The position numbers were made by a program, and so were the translations under genes. Under the pieces are notes generated by a model. The model did no database searches and was not told where the DNA came from. It worked only from the letters and a program-made list of their open reading frames with translations. This document shows positions 1-10,740 of a stretch of 64,000 nt of DNA, piece after piece; position 1 is the first letter of the stretch, and every line of letters begins with the position of its first letter. Origin of the DNA: Hanleya hanleyi (Eukaryota; Mollusca; Polyplacophora; Lepidopleurida; Hanleyidae); NCBI GenBank assembly GCA_036873755.1, contig JAVTVY010017513.1:1-64000 (forward strand), in the 5' to 3' direction.

Positions 1-334
1 TTCATTTTTTACCAGGGGGGGTGGGCCGGGGGGATCAAGGGGGGGACTAAATTTTTTCCCAATGAGCTGGAGGGGGGACCAAAATTTTCGAATTTGGTTT
101 TTAGGGGGGGACCAAAATTTCTACATTCATTATTTTGCAAAGCAAACATTTTCTGTAATATGTATAAATAATCCCAAGGAAGAATTAAACCCTTGATTCA
201 GCTATAAAATTCAATAAACATCTGGGCAGCTTTATTTATCAAGTTGCCTGTTCTTTATATCCATCAGACAGCCATCTGTTATTACACAACTTGCCAATCA
301 GGACTGGTAAGCTTAAGCTCAGTGCTTTAACCAT

Positions 335-392
335 GGTGTCATGCTAATAAACTAGTAGATAACGGTGTCATGCTAATAAACTAGTAGATAAC
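335..392 (+). repeat. 29-bp tandem duplication
   Basis: Two copies of a 29-bp word starting GGTGTCATGCTAATAAACTA lie head to tail at 335 and 364, just left of the foldback insertion. They look like a simple replication slippage product. Confidence 0.8.
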
Positions 393-415
393 GGGTGAGG
401 ATGGAGACTGTGAGT

Positions 416-421
416 GTACAT
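416..421. repeat. Target site duplication GTACAT, left copy
   Basis: GTACAT directly precedes the inverted repeat that starts TACGGTGGCC at 422. The same six bases follow the right terminus at 9979-9984. A 6-bp duplication is characteristic of Maverick/Polinton integration. Confidence 0.85.
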
Positions 422-651
422 TACGGTGGCCCGTTAGGGCCATTGTCGTTTTCTTTTGATTTCCTATGTTTTTCTTCTATTTCCGAAGAAACCAACTTAA
501 TTTTCTAGATTTTCTTTGTATTTTCCAAGAAATCAACTGAATTTTCAGCGAATTCATAGCAATATTCTGCGAATTTTCCGTGTTCAACAACGTAAAAACA
601 GAGACAAAATCGAAGAAAAACCTACGAAATTCTTGAAAAACACCAAATATA

Positions 652-2655
652 ATTTCCTCCGCGGATATAATATTTCCTCCGCGGATATAATATTTCCTCC
701 GCGGATATAATCATTTCCTCCGCGGATATAATATTTCCTCCGCGGTTATAATATTTCCTCCGCGGATATAATCATTTCCTCCGCGGATATAATATTTCCT
801 CCGCGGATATAATATTTCCTCCGCGGATATAATCATTTCCTCCGCGGATATAATATTTCCTCCGCGGATATAATGTTTCCTCCGCGGATATAATCATTTC
901 CTCCGCGGATATAATATTTCCTCCGCGGATATAATATTTCCTCCGCGGATATAATCATTTCCTCCGCGGATAGAATATTTCCTCCGCGGATATAATGTTT
1001 CCGCCGCGGATATAATCATTTCCTCCGCGGATATAATATTTCCTCCGCGGATATAATATTTTCTCCGCAGATATAAGCATTTCCTCCGCGGATATAATAT
1101 TTCCTCCGCGGATATAAACATTTCCTCCGCGGATATAATATTTCCTCCGCGGATATAATCATTTCCCCCGCGGATATAATATTTCCTCCGCGGATATAAT
1201 ATTTCCTCCGCGGATATAATCATTTCCTCCGCGGATATAATATTTCCTCCGCGGATATAATCATTTCCTCCGCGGATATAATATTCCGCGGATATAATAT
1301 TTCCTCCGCGGATATAATCATTTCCTCCGCGGATATAATATTTCCTCCGCGGATATAATATTTCCTCCGCGGATATAATCATTTCCTCCGCGGATATAAT
1401 ATTTCCTCCGCGGATATAATATTTCCCTCCGCGGATGTAATATTTCCTCCGCGGATATAATATTTCCTCCGCAGATATAATCATTTCCTCCGCGGATATA
1501 ATATTTCTTCCGCGGATATAATATTTCCTCCGCGGATATAATCATTTCCTCCGCGGATATAATATTTCCCGCGGATATAATATTTCCTCCGCGGATATAA
1601 TCATTTCCTCTGCGGATATAATATTTCCTCCGCGGATATAATATTTCCTCCGCGGATATAATCATTTCCTCCGCGGATATATTTCCTCCGCGGATATAAT
1701 ATTTCCTCCGCGGATATAATCATTTCCTCCGCGGATATAATATTTCCTCCGCGGATATAATATTTCCTCCGCGGATATAATCATTTCCTCCGCGGATATA
1801 ATATTTCCTCCGCGGATATAACCATTTCCTCCGCGGATATAATATTTCCTCCGCGGATATAATATTTCCTCCGCGGATATAGCCATTTCCTCCGCGGATA
1901 TAATATTTCTTCCGCGGATATAATATTTCCTCCGCGGATATAACCATTTCCTCCGCGGATATAATATTTCTTCCGCGGATATAATATTTCCTCCGCGGAT
2001 ATAATATTTCCTCCGCGGATATAATCATTTCCTCCGCGGATATAATATTTCCTCCGCGGATATAATATTTCCTCCGCGGATATAGTCATTTCCTCCGCGG
2101 ATATAATATTTCCTCCGCGGATATAATCATTTCCTCCGCGGATATAATATTTCCTCCGCGGATATAATATTTCCTCCGCGAATATAATATTTCCTCCGCG
2201 AATATAATCATTTCCTCCGCGGATATAATATTTCCTCCGCGGATATAATATTTCCTCCGCGGATATAATATTTCCTCCGTGGATATAATCATTTCCTCCG
2301 CGGATATAATATTTCCTCCGCGGATATAATATTTCCTCCGCGGATATAATCATTTCCTCCGCGGATATAATATTTCCTCCGCGGAGATAATATTTCCTCC
2401 GCGGATATAATCATTTCCTCCGCGGATAATCATTTCCTCCGCGGGATATGGGCTATTTCCGCGGATATAATCATTTCCTCCGCGGATATATTATTTCCTC
2501 CGCGGATATAATATTTCCTCCGCGGATATAATCATTTCCTCCGCGGATATAATATTTCCTCCGCGGATATAATATTTCCTCCGCGGATATAATATTTTCT
2601 CCGCGGATATAATATTTCCTCCGCGGATATAATTAATTTCCTTCCGCGGAGGAAA
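652..2655 (+). repeat. 20/21-bp minisatellite with a SacII site in each unit (left array)
   Basis: About one hundred units of roughly TTTCCTCCGCGGATATAATA run head to tail. Each unit centres on the palindrome TCCGCGGA. Units of 20 bp and units of 21 bp (with CA inserted, giving ATCATTTCC) alternate in an irregular 20-20-21 pattern, so a 61-bp higher-order period is often visible. The long open frames read from this array (repeating residues such as IISAEE and LYPRRK on the minus strand) come from the repeat and should not be taken as genes. Confidence 0.97.
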
Positions 2656-2955
2656 TTCACGTGACTTGAGTACTAGAAAGGCGGCAAATTCATTAGCATT
2701 TTTGAGGCTGAGGAGTGAGGCTGATGTGCAGGTGGCGTCACGATGGCGTCACTATGACGTCACATCCGGTGACATCCGGATCAAAGGTCACATCCGGTCA
2801 CGTGACAACTGGATCAATTCCTGTGACGTCACGATGGCGTCATTATGACGTCACATCCGGTGACATCCGGGTCAAAGGTCACATCCGGTCACGTGGCATC
2901 CGGTAACATCCGGGCCGCTTCCTGCATGCCGCTTCCGGTCACGGCGCCTTAGCAA
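2656..2955 (+). repeat. TGACGTCA-rich minisatellite (left copy)
   Basis: After the word GAGGCTGAGG, units containing GTGACGTCACGATGGCGTCA, TATGACGTCACATCCGGTGA and GGTCACGTGAC are repeated. TGACGTCA is the full cAMP response element palindrome and CACGTG an E-box. The mirror copy is at about 9160-9430. Confidence 0.85.
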
Positions 2956-3035
2956 GAGCATCTGCCCTACCTAAGACCCCAGTGATCACTCAAATGCATA
3001 ATCCCAGCGCAGGAAGCGGTGGGGCTTTGCAAAGA

Positions 3036-3235
3036 TATCTGAACGCCACTATGAGATTCGCCCCCGCTTTTCGTCCGATGGTAATTTTCACCCCACGGCT
3101 ACTTCGATAGGATATCGATGCACGTCAAGATATACCGATTCTCATCGTTGTGTTTGGCAAAGGCGCTCATATCGACCAAATCCGCTTGCCACTGGGCATC
3201 TATTCCTTCCACGATGACCCGGTTCCGTAGAAAAT
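3036..3235 (-). pseudogene. Maverick/Polinton-type integrase fragment (left arm copy)
   Basis: The minus strand here matches the fragment at 8868-9075 in the right arm but is more damaged. A stretch near 3080-3105 is altered and indels break the frame. The part corresponding to the first catalytic Asp block of a retroviral-type (rve) integrase is still visible. It reads towards the left tip, as the other copy reads towards the right tip. It is non-coding today. Confidence 0.6.
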
Positions 3236-3259
3236 GGCGACGGACAGATCGATGTAACT

Positions 3260-3680
3260 ATTTTGAGAGTAGTTAATTACGAATCCGGGATGAAATTTTA
3301 CATAAAGCGCGTTAAATTAGGATCTGTCTATTGACGCTTGGGTTAAATTGATTTTTAATGAATTTAATTATTTAATAATTAAGGTAAAATTTATTTTCAA
3401 AATCTAACCTCGGATTCGTGATCTGCGTTATCCATATTACTTTATGACGAAGTTTAGAGTAATTCGGAACAGTGGAATTGGGTGCTGCCCATTGAAGCCT
3501 GGGTTAAATTGATTTCTAATAAAATTAATTATTTAATAATTAAGATAAAGTAGATTTTACAATCTGACCTCGGATTCGTCATCTACGTCCTCGACAATAC
3601 TTTAGGAAGAAGTTTAATGTAATTCGGAACAGTGGAATTGGGTCTGTCCATTGAAGCCTGGGTTACATTGATTTTTTACA
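3260..3680 (+). repeat. AT-rich duplicated spacer in left arm
   Basis: Two related units (about 3300-3460 and 3490-3670) share the words GAAGCCTGGGTTAAATTGAT, a run of TTAATTATTTAATAATTAAG and CTCGGATTCGT. No coding potential is seen. The mirror copy is at about 8400-8830 with very few differences. Confidence 0.75.
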
Positions 3681-3689
3681 TGCAAATTC

Positions 3690-4240
3690 TACATGTAACG
3701 CCGACCCCTAGCATGTTGTGACCGCGAGTTTGCGACACCCATTGCACACACAAATATGGGTCGCACCTCTATGGATAGCTGAGACAGTGAAGTTGTGCAC
3801 AGAGGTATGGGTTTATGTTTTCCAACTCAAATCTCGCAAGCCAGGGTCAAAATGTCATATCGGTGCACAAAGGGGAACCGATAATAGAATTAACAGCCTG
3901 ATTGTTGCGGAGTGTCCTTGGTCACCCTTATTTTGTATCCAAGCGTGCGATACACCAAATGAAAGCCCATCGCTTAGTCTTTTATTTAATATTTTTTTTG
4001 ATGTTCAACAATGTTGACCAGCAGAAGGCTGTCCATTTTTCTACATGGGGTATATTTAGCGATACAGTGACAAATTCTACATGTAACGCCGACCCCTAGC
4101 ATGTTGTGACCGCGAGTTTGCGACACCCATTGCACACACAATATGGGTCGCACCTCTATGGATAGCTGAGGAAATGTAGTTGTGCATAGAGGTACGGGTT
4201 TATGTTTTCCAATTAAAATCTCGCAAGCCAAGGTCAAAAG
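3690..4240 (+). repeat. Directly repeated GC-richer unit in left arm
   Basis: A unit beginning CTACATGTAACGCCGACCCC occurs at about 3689 and 4078, separated by about 389 bp. The open frame of about 99 codons at 3718-4017 has a mirror in the right arm (7996-8382, minus). It has no recognisable domain, and part of it lies in the repeated unit, so I do not call a gene. Confidence 0.7.
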
Positions 4241-4249
4241 TTAATTTTT

Positions 4250-7200
4250 GAACTCATTTTGGTACTTTTTCGGTCGAAATTTTTTGGGTCACCGATTCCT
4301 TTCAAATTTGGTGAACTGATAGTACTCACCTAGCTGATTACGAATCTGCAATCAGAATTGACGTAGGTCTCTAAGTTTTTTTAAAAGAATTTTTGAAATA
4401 CTGAAAATTTGCCATCTATACCTTGGGGCTGAAATGGTCTGAAAAATTCGACCTTCACCGATTGACCTCAAACTTCGCACTAAAGTATACTGGAGGTCGT
4501 AGGTTACGAATATGAGGTCAGATTTGACCTTGACCTTGATCTTCATATTAAAATGGCGATTCGAAAATTTGGGTATGACTTTGACCTTGGCACAAGGTAA
4601 CAAGATATTGTCAGACGACCTTGACCTTTTGATATGTGATTACCCCGTGACCTCTGCGTTGACCCATGACATCGAACTTGACCTTTGGCCTTGGGTTTAA
4701 AAATGCGATGGTACAATTGGAATGCACTATCGCAAATTTTACCTTGAGGTCAGAGGTCAAGGTCAAGGTCATGGATCAACTCAGAGGTCACGGGGTCATC
4801 ACGTATCAAAAGGTCAAGGTCGTCCGACAATATCTTGTGACCTTGCGCTAAGGTCAAAATCATACCCAAATTTTCTAATCGAGATTTTGATATGAAGGTC
4901 AAGGTCAAGGTCAAAACTGACGACAGATTCGTGACCTCTGACCCCGATATAGGTTTAGAGCAAAGTTTGAGGTCAATCGGTGACAGCAAAAATTCTGACC
5001 AAAATTTCGCTAAGGGTGTTTTTGGAGGTCAAGTTTCAACCTTCACCGAATGATCTCAAATTATGTGTATATAGGTTTTCGAGGTCCCTGATCACGAATC
5101 CGTGATCAAAATTTGGATTGGTTTGATACAAAAAAAAGTGTCCATTGAAGCCTAGGTTAAGTATAGGAATTTTCAAAAATCGGTAAAAAAAAACTTAGGG
5201 GCCTAGATCGATTCCGACCGCAGTTTCGTTTTCAGCTAGGTTCATACTCTTACCACACCAAATTTGAAAGGAATCGGTGAAACAACATTTTCATCCTTAT
5301 ACCTTGGGCTAAAATGGTCTGAAAAATTCGGCCTTGACCGATTGACCTCAAACTTCGCACTAAAGTATACTGGAGGTCGTAGGTCACGAATATGAGGTCA
5401 GATTTGACCTTGACCTTGACCTTCATATTAAAATGGCGATTCGAAAATTTGGGTATGACTTTGACCTTGGCGCAAGGTAACAAGATATTGTCAGACGACC
5501 TTGACCTTTTGATATGTTATGACCCCATGACCTCTGCGTTGACCCATGACATCGAACTTGACCTTTGGCCTTGGGTTTAAAAATGCGATGGTACAATTGG
5601 AATGCACTATCGCAAATTTTATCTTGAGGTCAGAGGTCAAGGTAAAGGTCATAGGGTCAACTCAAAGGTCACGGGGTCATCACATATCAAAAGGTCAAGG
5701 TCATCCGACATTATCTTGTGACCTTCCGCTAAGGTCAAAGTCATACCCAAATTTTCAATCGAGATTTTAATATGAAGCTCAAGGTCAAGGTCAAATCTGA
5801 CCTCATATTCGTGACCTACGATCTCCAGTATAGTTTAGTGCGAAGTTTGAGGTCAATCGATCAAGGCCGAATTTTTCAGACCATTTTAGCCCAAGGTATG
5901 AGGATGAAAATGTTGTTTCACCGATTCCTTCCAAATTTGGTGTGGTAAGAGTATGAGTCTAGCTGATAACGAAACTGCGGTCGGAATCGATCTAGGGCCC
6001 TAAGTTTTTTTTTTACTGATTTTTGAAAATTCCAATACTTAACCTAGGCTTCAATGGACACTTTTTTTTGTATCAAACCAATCCAAATTTTGACCTCGGA
6101 TTCGTGATCAGGGACCTCGAAAACCTATATACACATAATTTGAGGTCATTCGGTGAAGGTTGAAACTTGACCTCCAAAACACCTACCTTAGCGAAATTTT
6201 GGTCAGAATTTTTGCTGTCACCGATTGACCTCAAACTTTGCCCTAAACCTATATCGGGGTCAGAGGTCACGAATCTGAGGTCAGTTTTGACCTTGACCTT
6301 GACCTTCATATCAAAATCTCGATTTGAAAATTTGGGTATGACTTTGACCTTAGCGCAAGGTCACAAGATAATGTCGGATGACCTTGACCTTTTGATATGT
6401 GATGACCCCGTGACCTTTGAGTTGACCCATGACCTTGACCTTGACCTCTGACCTCAAGATAAAATTTGCGATAGTGCATTCCAATTGTACCATCGCATTT
6501 TTAAACCCAAGGCCAAAGGTCAAGTTCGATGTCATGGGTCAACGCAGAGGTCATGGGGTCATAACATATCAAAAGGTCAAGGTCGTCTGACAATATCTTG
6601 TTACCTTGCGCCAAGGTCAAAGTCATACCCAAATTTTCGAATCGCCATTTTAATATGAAGGTCAAGGTCAAGGTCAAATCTGACATCATATTCGTGACCT
6701 ACGACCTCCAGTATACTTTAGTGCGAAGTTTGAGGTTAATCGGTGAAGATCGAATTTTTCAGACCATTTCAGCCCCAAGGTATAAGGATGAAAATGTTGT
6801 TTCACCGATTCCTTCCAAATTTGGTGTGGTAAGAGTATGAGTCTAGCTGATAACGAAACTGCGGTCGGAATCGATCTAGGGCCCTAAGTTTTTTTTTTAC
6901 TGATTTTTGAAAATTCCAATACTTAACCTAGGCTTCAATGGACACTTTTTTTTGTATCAAAGCAATCCAAATTTTGACCTCGGATTCGTGATCAGGGACC
7001 TCGAAAACCTATATACACATAATTTGAGGTCATTCGGTGAAGGTTGAAACTTGACCTCCAAAACACCTAAGGGTGACCCCTTAGCGAAATTTTGGTCAGA
7101 ATTTTTGCTGTCACCGATTGACCTTAAACTTTGCCCTAAACCTATATCGGGGTCAGAGGTCACGAATCTGAGGTCAGTTTTGACCTTGACCTTGACCTTC

Positions 7201-7850
7201 ATATCAAAATCTCGATTTGAAAATTTGGGTATGACTTTGACCTTAGCGCAAGGTCACAAGATAATGTCGGATGACCTTGACCTTTTGATATGTGATGACC
7301 CCGTGACCTTTGAGTTGACCCATGACCTTGACCTTGACCTCTGACCTCAAGATAAAATTTGCGATAGTGCATTCCAATTGTACCATCGCATTTTTAAACC
7401 CAAGGCCAAAGGTCAAGTTCGATGTCATGGGTCAACGCAGAGATCATGGGGTCATGACATATCAAAAGGTCAAGGTCGTCTGACAATATCTTGTTACCTT
7501 GCGCCAAGGTCAAAGTCATACCCAAATTTTCGAATCGCCATTTTAATATGAAGGTCAAGGTCAAGGTCAAATCTGACATCATATTCGTGACCTACGACCT
7601 CCAGTATACTTTAGTGCGAAGTTTGAGGTTAATCGGTGAAAGTCGAATTTTTCAGACCATTTCAGCCCCAAGGTAGATGGCAAATTTTCAGTATTTCAAA
7701 AATTCTTTTAAAAAAAAACTTAGAGACCTACGTCAATTCTGATTGCAGATTCGTAATCAGCTAGGTGAGTACTATCAGCTCACCAAATTTGAAAGGAATC
7801 GGTGACCCAAAAAATTTCGACCGAAAAAGTATCAAAATGAGTTCAAAAAT
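4250..7850. repeat. Core of the foldback: dense AGGTCA/TGACCT half-site arrays
   Basis: The core holds dozens of AGGTCA words on both strands, often as direct repeats such as AGGTCAAGGTCAAGGTCA. Many are extended to TCAAGGTCA. These are consensus half-sites of nuclear receptors, and TCAAGGTCA is the monomer site known for NR5A/FTZ-F1 and ERR receptors. The core also contains shorter palindromes within the large one. Short open frames here translate into the repeated word (VKVKVK or LTLTLT) and are not genes. Confidence 0.85.
5900..7680 (+). repeat. About 884-895 bp tandem duplication inside the foldback core
   Basis: The stretch starting AGGATGAAAATG at 5901 recurs at 6785, and the poly-T plus ACTGATTTTTG block at 6007-6024 recurs at 6891-6908. 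The second copy carries a small insertion near 7068-7080 (AGGGTGACCCC). The copies differ at few positions. Confidence 0.85.
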
Positions 7851-8867
7851 TAACTTTTGACCTTGGCTTGCGAGATTTTAATTGGAAAACATAAACCCGT
7901 ACCTCTATGCACAACTACATTTCCTCAGCTATCCATAGAGGTGCGACCCATAGTTGTGTGTGCAATGGGTGTCGCAAACTCGCGGTCACAACATGCTAGG
8001 GGTCGGCGTTACATGTAGAATTTGTCACTGTATTGCTAAATATACCCCATGTAGAAAAATGGACAGCCTTCTGCTGGTCAACATTGTTGAACATCAAAAA
8101 AATATTAAATAAAAGACTAAGCGATGGGCTTTCATTTGGTGTATCGCACGCTTGGATACAAAATAAGGGTGACCAAGGACACTCCGCAACAATCAGGCTG
8201 TTAATTCTATTATCGGTTCCCCTTTGTGCACCGATATGACATTTACATTTTGACCCTGGCTTGCGAGATTTGAGTTGGAAAACATAAACCCATACCTCTG
8301 TGCACAACTTCACTGTCTCAGCTATCCATAGAGGTGCGACCCATATTTGTGTGTGCAATGGGTGTCGCAAACTCGCGGTCACAACATGCTAGGGGTCGGC
8401 GTTACATGTAGAATTTGCATGTAAAAAATCAATGTAACCCAGGCTTCAATGGACAGACCCAATTCCACTGTTCCGAATTACATTAAACTTCTTCCTAAAG
8501 TATTGTCGAGGACGTAGATGACGAATCCGAGGTCAGATTGTAAAATCTACTTTATCTTAATTATTAAATAATTAATTTTATTAGAAATCAATTTAACCCA
8601 GGCTTCAATGGGCAGCACCCAATTCCACTGTTCCGAATTACTCTAAACTTCGTCATAAAGTAATATGGATAACGCAGATCACGAATCCGAGGTCAGATTT
8701 TGAAAATAAATTTTACCTTAATTATTAAATAATTAAATTCATTAAAAATCAATTTAACCCAGGCGTCAATAGACAGATCCTAATTTAACGCGCTTTATGT
8801 AAAATTTCATCCCGGATTCGTAATTAACTACTCTCAAAATAGTTACATCGATCTGTCCGTCGCCATT

Positions 8868-9075
8868 TTCTACGGAACCGGGTCATCGTGGGAGGAATAG
8901 ATGCCCAGTGGCAAGCGGATTTGGTCGATATGAGCGCCTTTGCCAAACACAACGATGGGAATCAGTATATCTTGACGTGCATCGATATCCTATCGAAGTA
9001 TGCGTGGGTGGTACCCATCCGGACGAAAACGGGGGCGAATCTCATAGTGCGTTCAAAGATATCTTCAAGCCCCCT
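8868..9075 (+). pseudogene. Maverick/Polinton-type integrase fragment (right arm copy)
   Basis: About 60 codons on the + strand keep the start of an rve-type integrase catalytic core. The words WQADLVDM (first catalytic Asp), YILTCIDILSKYAWVVP and KTG are visible from 8888. These are typical of integrases of Maverick/Polinton elements and, more distantly, Ginger and retroviral integrases. Near 9040 the frame shifts, and similarity fades after about 9075, so the second Asp and the Glu of the DDE triad are missing. The fragment has been captured into the long inverted repeat and cannot encode an active enzyme. Confidence 0.75.
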
Positions 9076-9159
9076 TTCCCATACCTGCATGAGATTAACA
9101 TTGGAAGTCACTGGGGTCTTAGGTAGGGGCAGATAACTCTTGCTAGGCCGCCAGCTGAC

Positions 9160-9430
9160 CGGAAGCGACGTCACAGGAAGTGACCCGGATGTTACCGGAT
9201 GCCACGTGACCGGATGTGACCTTTGACCCGGATGTCACCGGATGTGACGTCATAATGACGCCATCGTGACGTCACAGGAAGTGGCCCGGTTGTCACGTGA
9301 CCGGATGTGACCTTTGATCCGGATGTCACCGGATGTGACGTCATAGTGACGCCATCGTGACGTCACCTGCCCATCAGCCTCACTCCTCAGCCTCAAAAAT
9401 GCTAATGAATTTGCCGTCTTTCTAGTACTC
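9160..9430 (-). repeat. TGACGTCA-rich minisatellite (right copy)
   Basis: This is the mirror of 2656-2955, with repeated CCGGATGTGACGTCAT, GTGACGTCAC and CACGTGACC words ending at CCTCAGCCTC. Confidence 0.85.
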
Positions 9431-9442
9431 AAGTCACGTGGA

Positions 9443-9751
9443 TTTCCTCTGCGGAGGAAATTAATTATATCCGTGGAGGAAATATTATATCCGCGGAGGA
9501 AATGATTATATCCGCGGAGGAAATATTATATCCGCGGAGGAAATGATTATATCCGCGGAGGAAATATTATATCCGCGGAGGAAATGATTATATCCGCGGA
9601 GGAAATATTATATCCGCGGAGGAAATATTATATCCGCGGAGGAAATGATTATATCCGCGGAGGAAATATTATATCCGCGGAGGAAATGATTATATCCGCG
9701 GAGGAAATATTATATCCGCGGAGGAAATATTATATCCGCGGAGGAAATTAT
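9443..9751 (-). repeat. 20/21-bp SacII minisatellite (right array)
   Basis: About 15 units of the left array monomer appear in reverse orientation (TATATCCGCGGAGGAAAT). This array is about 1.7 kb shorter than its partner, which is the main asymmetry between the two arms. Confidence 0.95.
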
Positions 9752-9978
9752 ATTTGGTGTTTTTCAAGAATTTCATAGGTTTTTCTTCGATTTTGTCTCT
9801 GTTTTTACGTCGTTGAACACGGAAAATTCGCAGAATATTGCTATGAATTCGCTGAAAATTCAGTTGATTTCTTGGAAAATACAAAGAAAATCTAGAAAAT
9901 TAAGTTGGTTTCTTCGGAAATAGAAGAAAAACATAGGAAATCAAAAGAAAACGACAATGGCCCTAACGGGCCACCGTA

Positions 9979-9984
9979 GTACAT
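9979..9984. repeat. Target site duplication GTACAT, right copy
   Basis: GTACAT follows the right terminus CCACCGTA and matches 416-421 exactly. Confidence 0.85.
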
Positions 9985-10740
9985 GCAGTCAAATGTTTAC
10001 TTAGAACTTTTAGAACTTTTTTATTGACACATCAACGCAGTCAGCAGACTGGTAATATAGTCATACAAATAAGAACAACAAGTTGCCAAACATGACAAGA
10101 TGAATACAAGAGGAATAAAAGCAATATTCACATGACGCAAAGCTGACATAATTCAATAACCTTAGGCCCTATCAATCTGACACATGTATATATACTATTA
10201 GCTTGATATGATCCAGATATTTCACACTGCATGAATGACTTTATTGATCTCGCAACTTTTCGCAAGCAAGCAAGTGACATCAACAATTACATGATCAGCA
10301 ACTAAAGTTACGTCTGTGTGAATACACACACCCAGATGTATGTGTACATGTATGTCCACTGTGCATTCAAGTGTGAAAAACAATTGTTTAAACTATTAAT
10401 TGTGGTTTAAACTATTATATAAATCATACATACTTGAATATTTCTTTAACCCACATTATGCTGTAATATTCACCATAAGTTCTATCATGTTTATGAACAA
10501 ATCGGCCAAGGGCACAGTTGAGAAAAGTATTTGATGATAAATCTGTGTCAGCCCAGGATCCAGAATCCATTCAGGAATTCACCGACAAGTACATTTTGAA
10601 GACAAGTCATGTTTTGAACTATGTTCAACATTTACCCGGAACCTGGGCCCCCCACTTTTGATTTAAGGGGTCCCAAATTTCCTCCTATATTTTCACTGTG
10701 AGCCACTTGCAGGCCTGTGTTTTGTTTGTGTTTTAAACCA
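9985..10740. other. Right flank of the foldback inside the outer element; no gene seen
   Basis: This is AT-rich DNA with scattered ACATGTA words. I see no coding potential, RNA gene or clear repeat. Confidence 0.6.

Larger units (their letters stand above)
422..5210 (+). repeat. Left arm of the giant inverted repeat
   Basis: Going inward, the order is a 230-bp A/T-rich tip, the CCGCGG minisatellite, a TGACGTCA-rich minisatellite, the integrase remnant, an AT-rich spacer with two similar units, a GC-richer unit present twice (about 3690 and 4075), then AGGTCA-rich DNA. The same order occurs in reverse in the right arm. Confidence 0.85.
422..9978. mobile_element. Giant foldback element, probably a non-autonomous Maverick/Polinton derivative
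   Basis: The element begins TACGGTGGCCCGTTAGGGCC and ends with its exact reverse complement, flanked by GTACAT on both sides. Almost all of its 9557 bp folds on itself. The left arm from 422 to about 5210 pairs with the right arm from about 6880 to 9978. The difference in length is explained by a longer minisatellite on the left. Sampled stretches of the arms differ at about one base in a hundred, so the copy is young or has been homogenised. Each arm carries a piece of a Maverick-type integrase. No intact gene is present, so it must be mobilised in trans if it still moves. Canonical Polinton ends start AG, which these do not, so the assignment rests on the 6-bp duplication plus the integrase remnant. 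Confidence 0.75.
6880..9978 (-). repeat. Right arm of the giant inverted repeat
   Basis: This is the mirror of 422-5210. Paired positions sum to about 12080 inside the minisatellite and to about 10400 outside it, the difference being the shorter minisatellite on this side. The outer 230 bp differ from the left arm at about two positions. Confidence 0.85.

Noticed and set aside
894..2353. Long minus-strand open frames with IISAEEILYPRRK-type repeats
   Set aside because: They follow directly from the 20/21-bp minisatellite, occur in several overlapping frames and have no start context.
652..2655. CRISPR-like array
   Set aside because: Repeats are head to tail without unique spacers, in eukaryotic DNA.
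3718..4017. 99-codon frame present in both arms of the foldback
   Set aside because: Presence in both arms is explained by the inverted repeat, and I see no domain or codon signal.
4352..7676. Many 60-97 codon frames rich in VKVKVK or LTLTLT
   Set aside because: They are translations of repeated AGGTCA/TGACCT words on both strands.
416..9984. Palindrome as a pure assembly artefact
   Set aside because: The arms differ in minisatellite length and at scattered bases, and matching 6-bp duplications flank the outer ends, which an artefact would not make. Long reads should still confirm.
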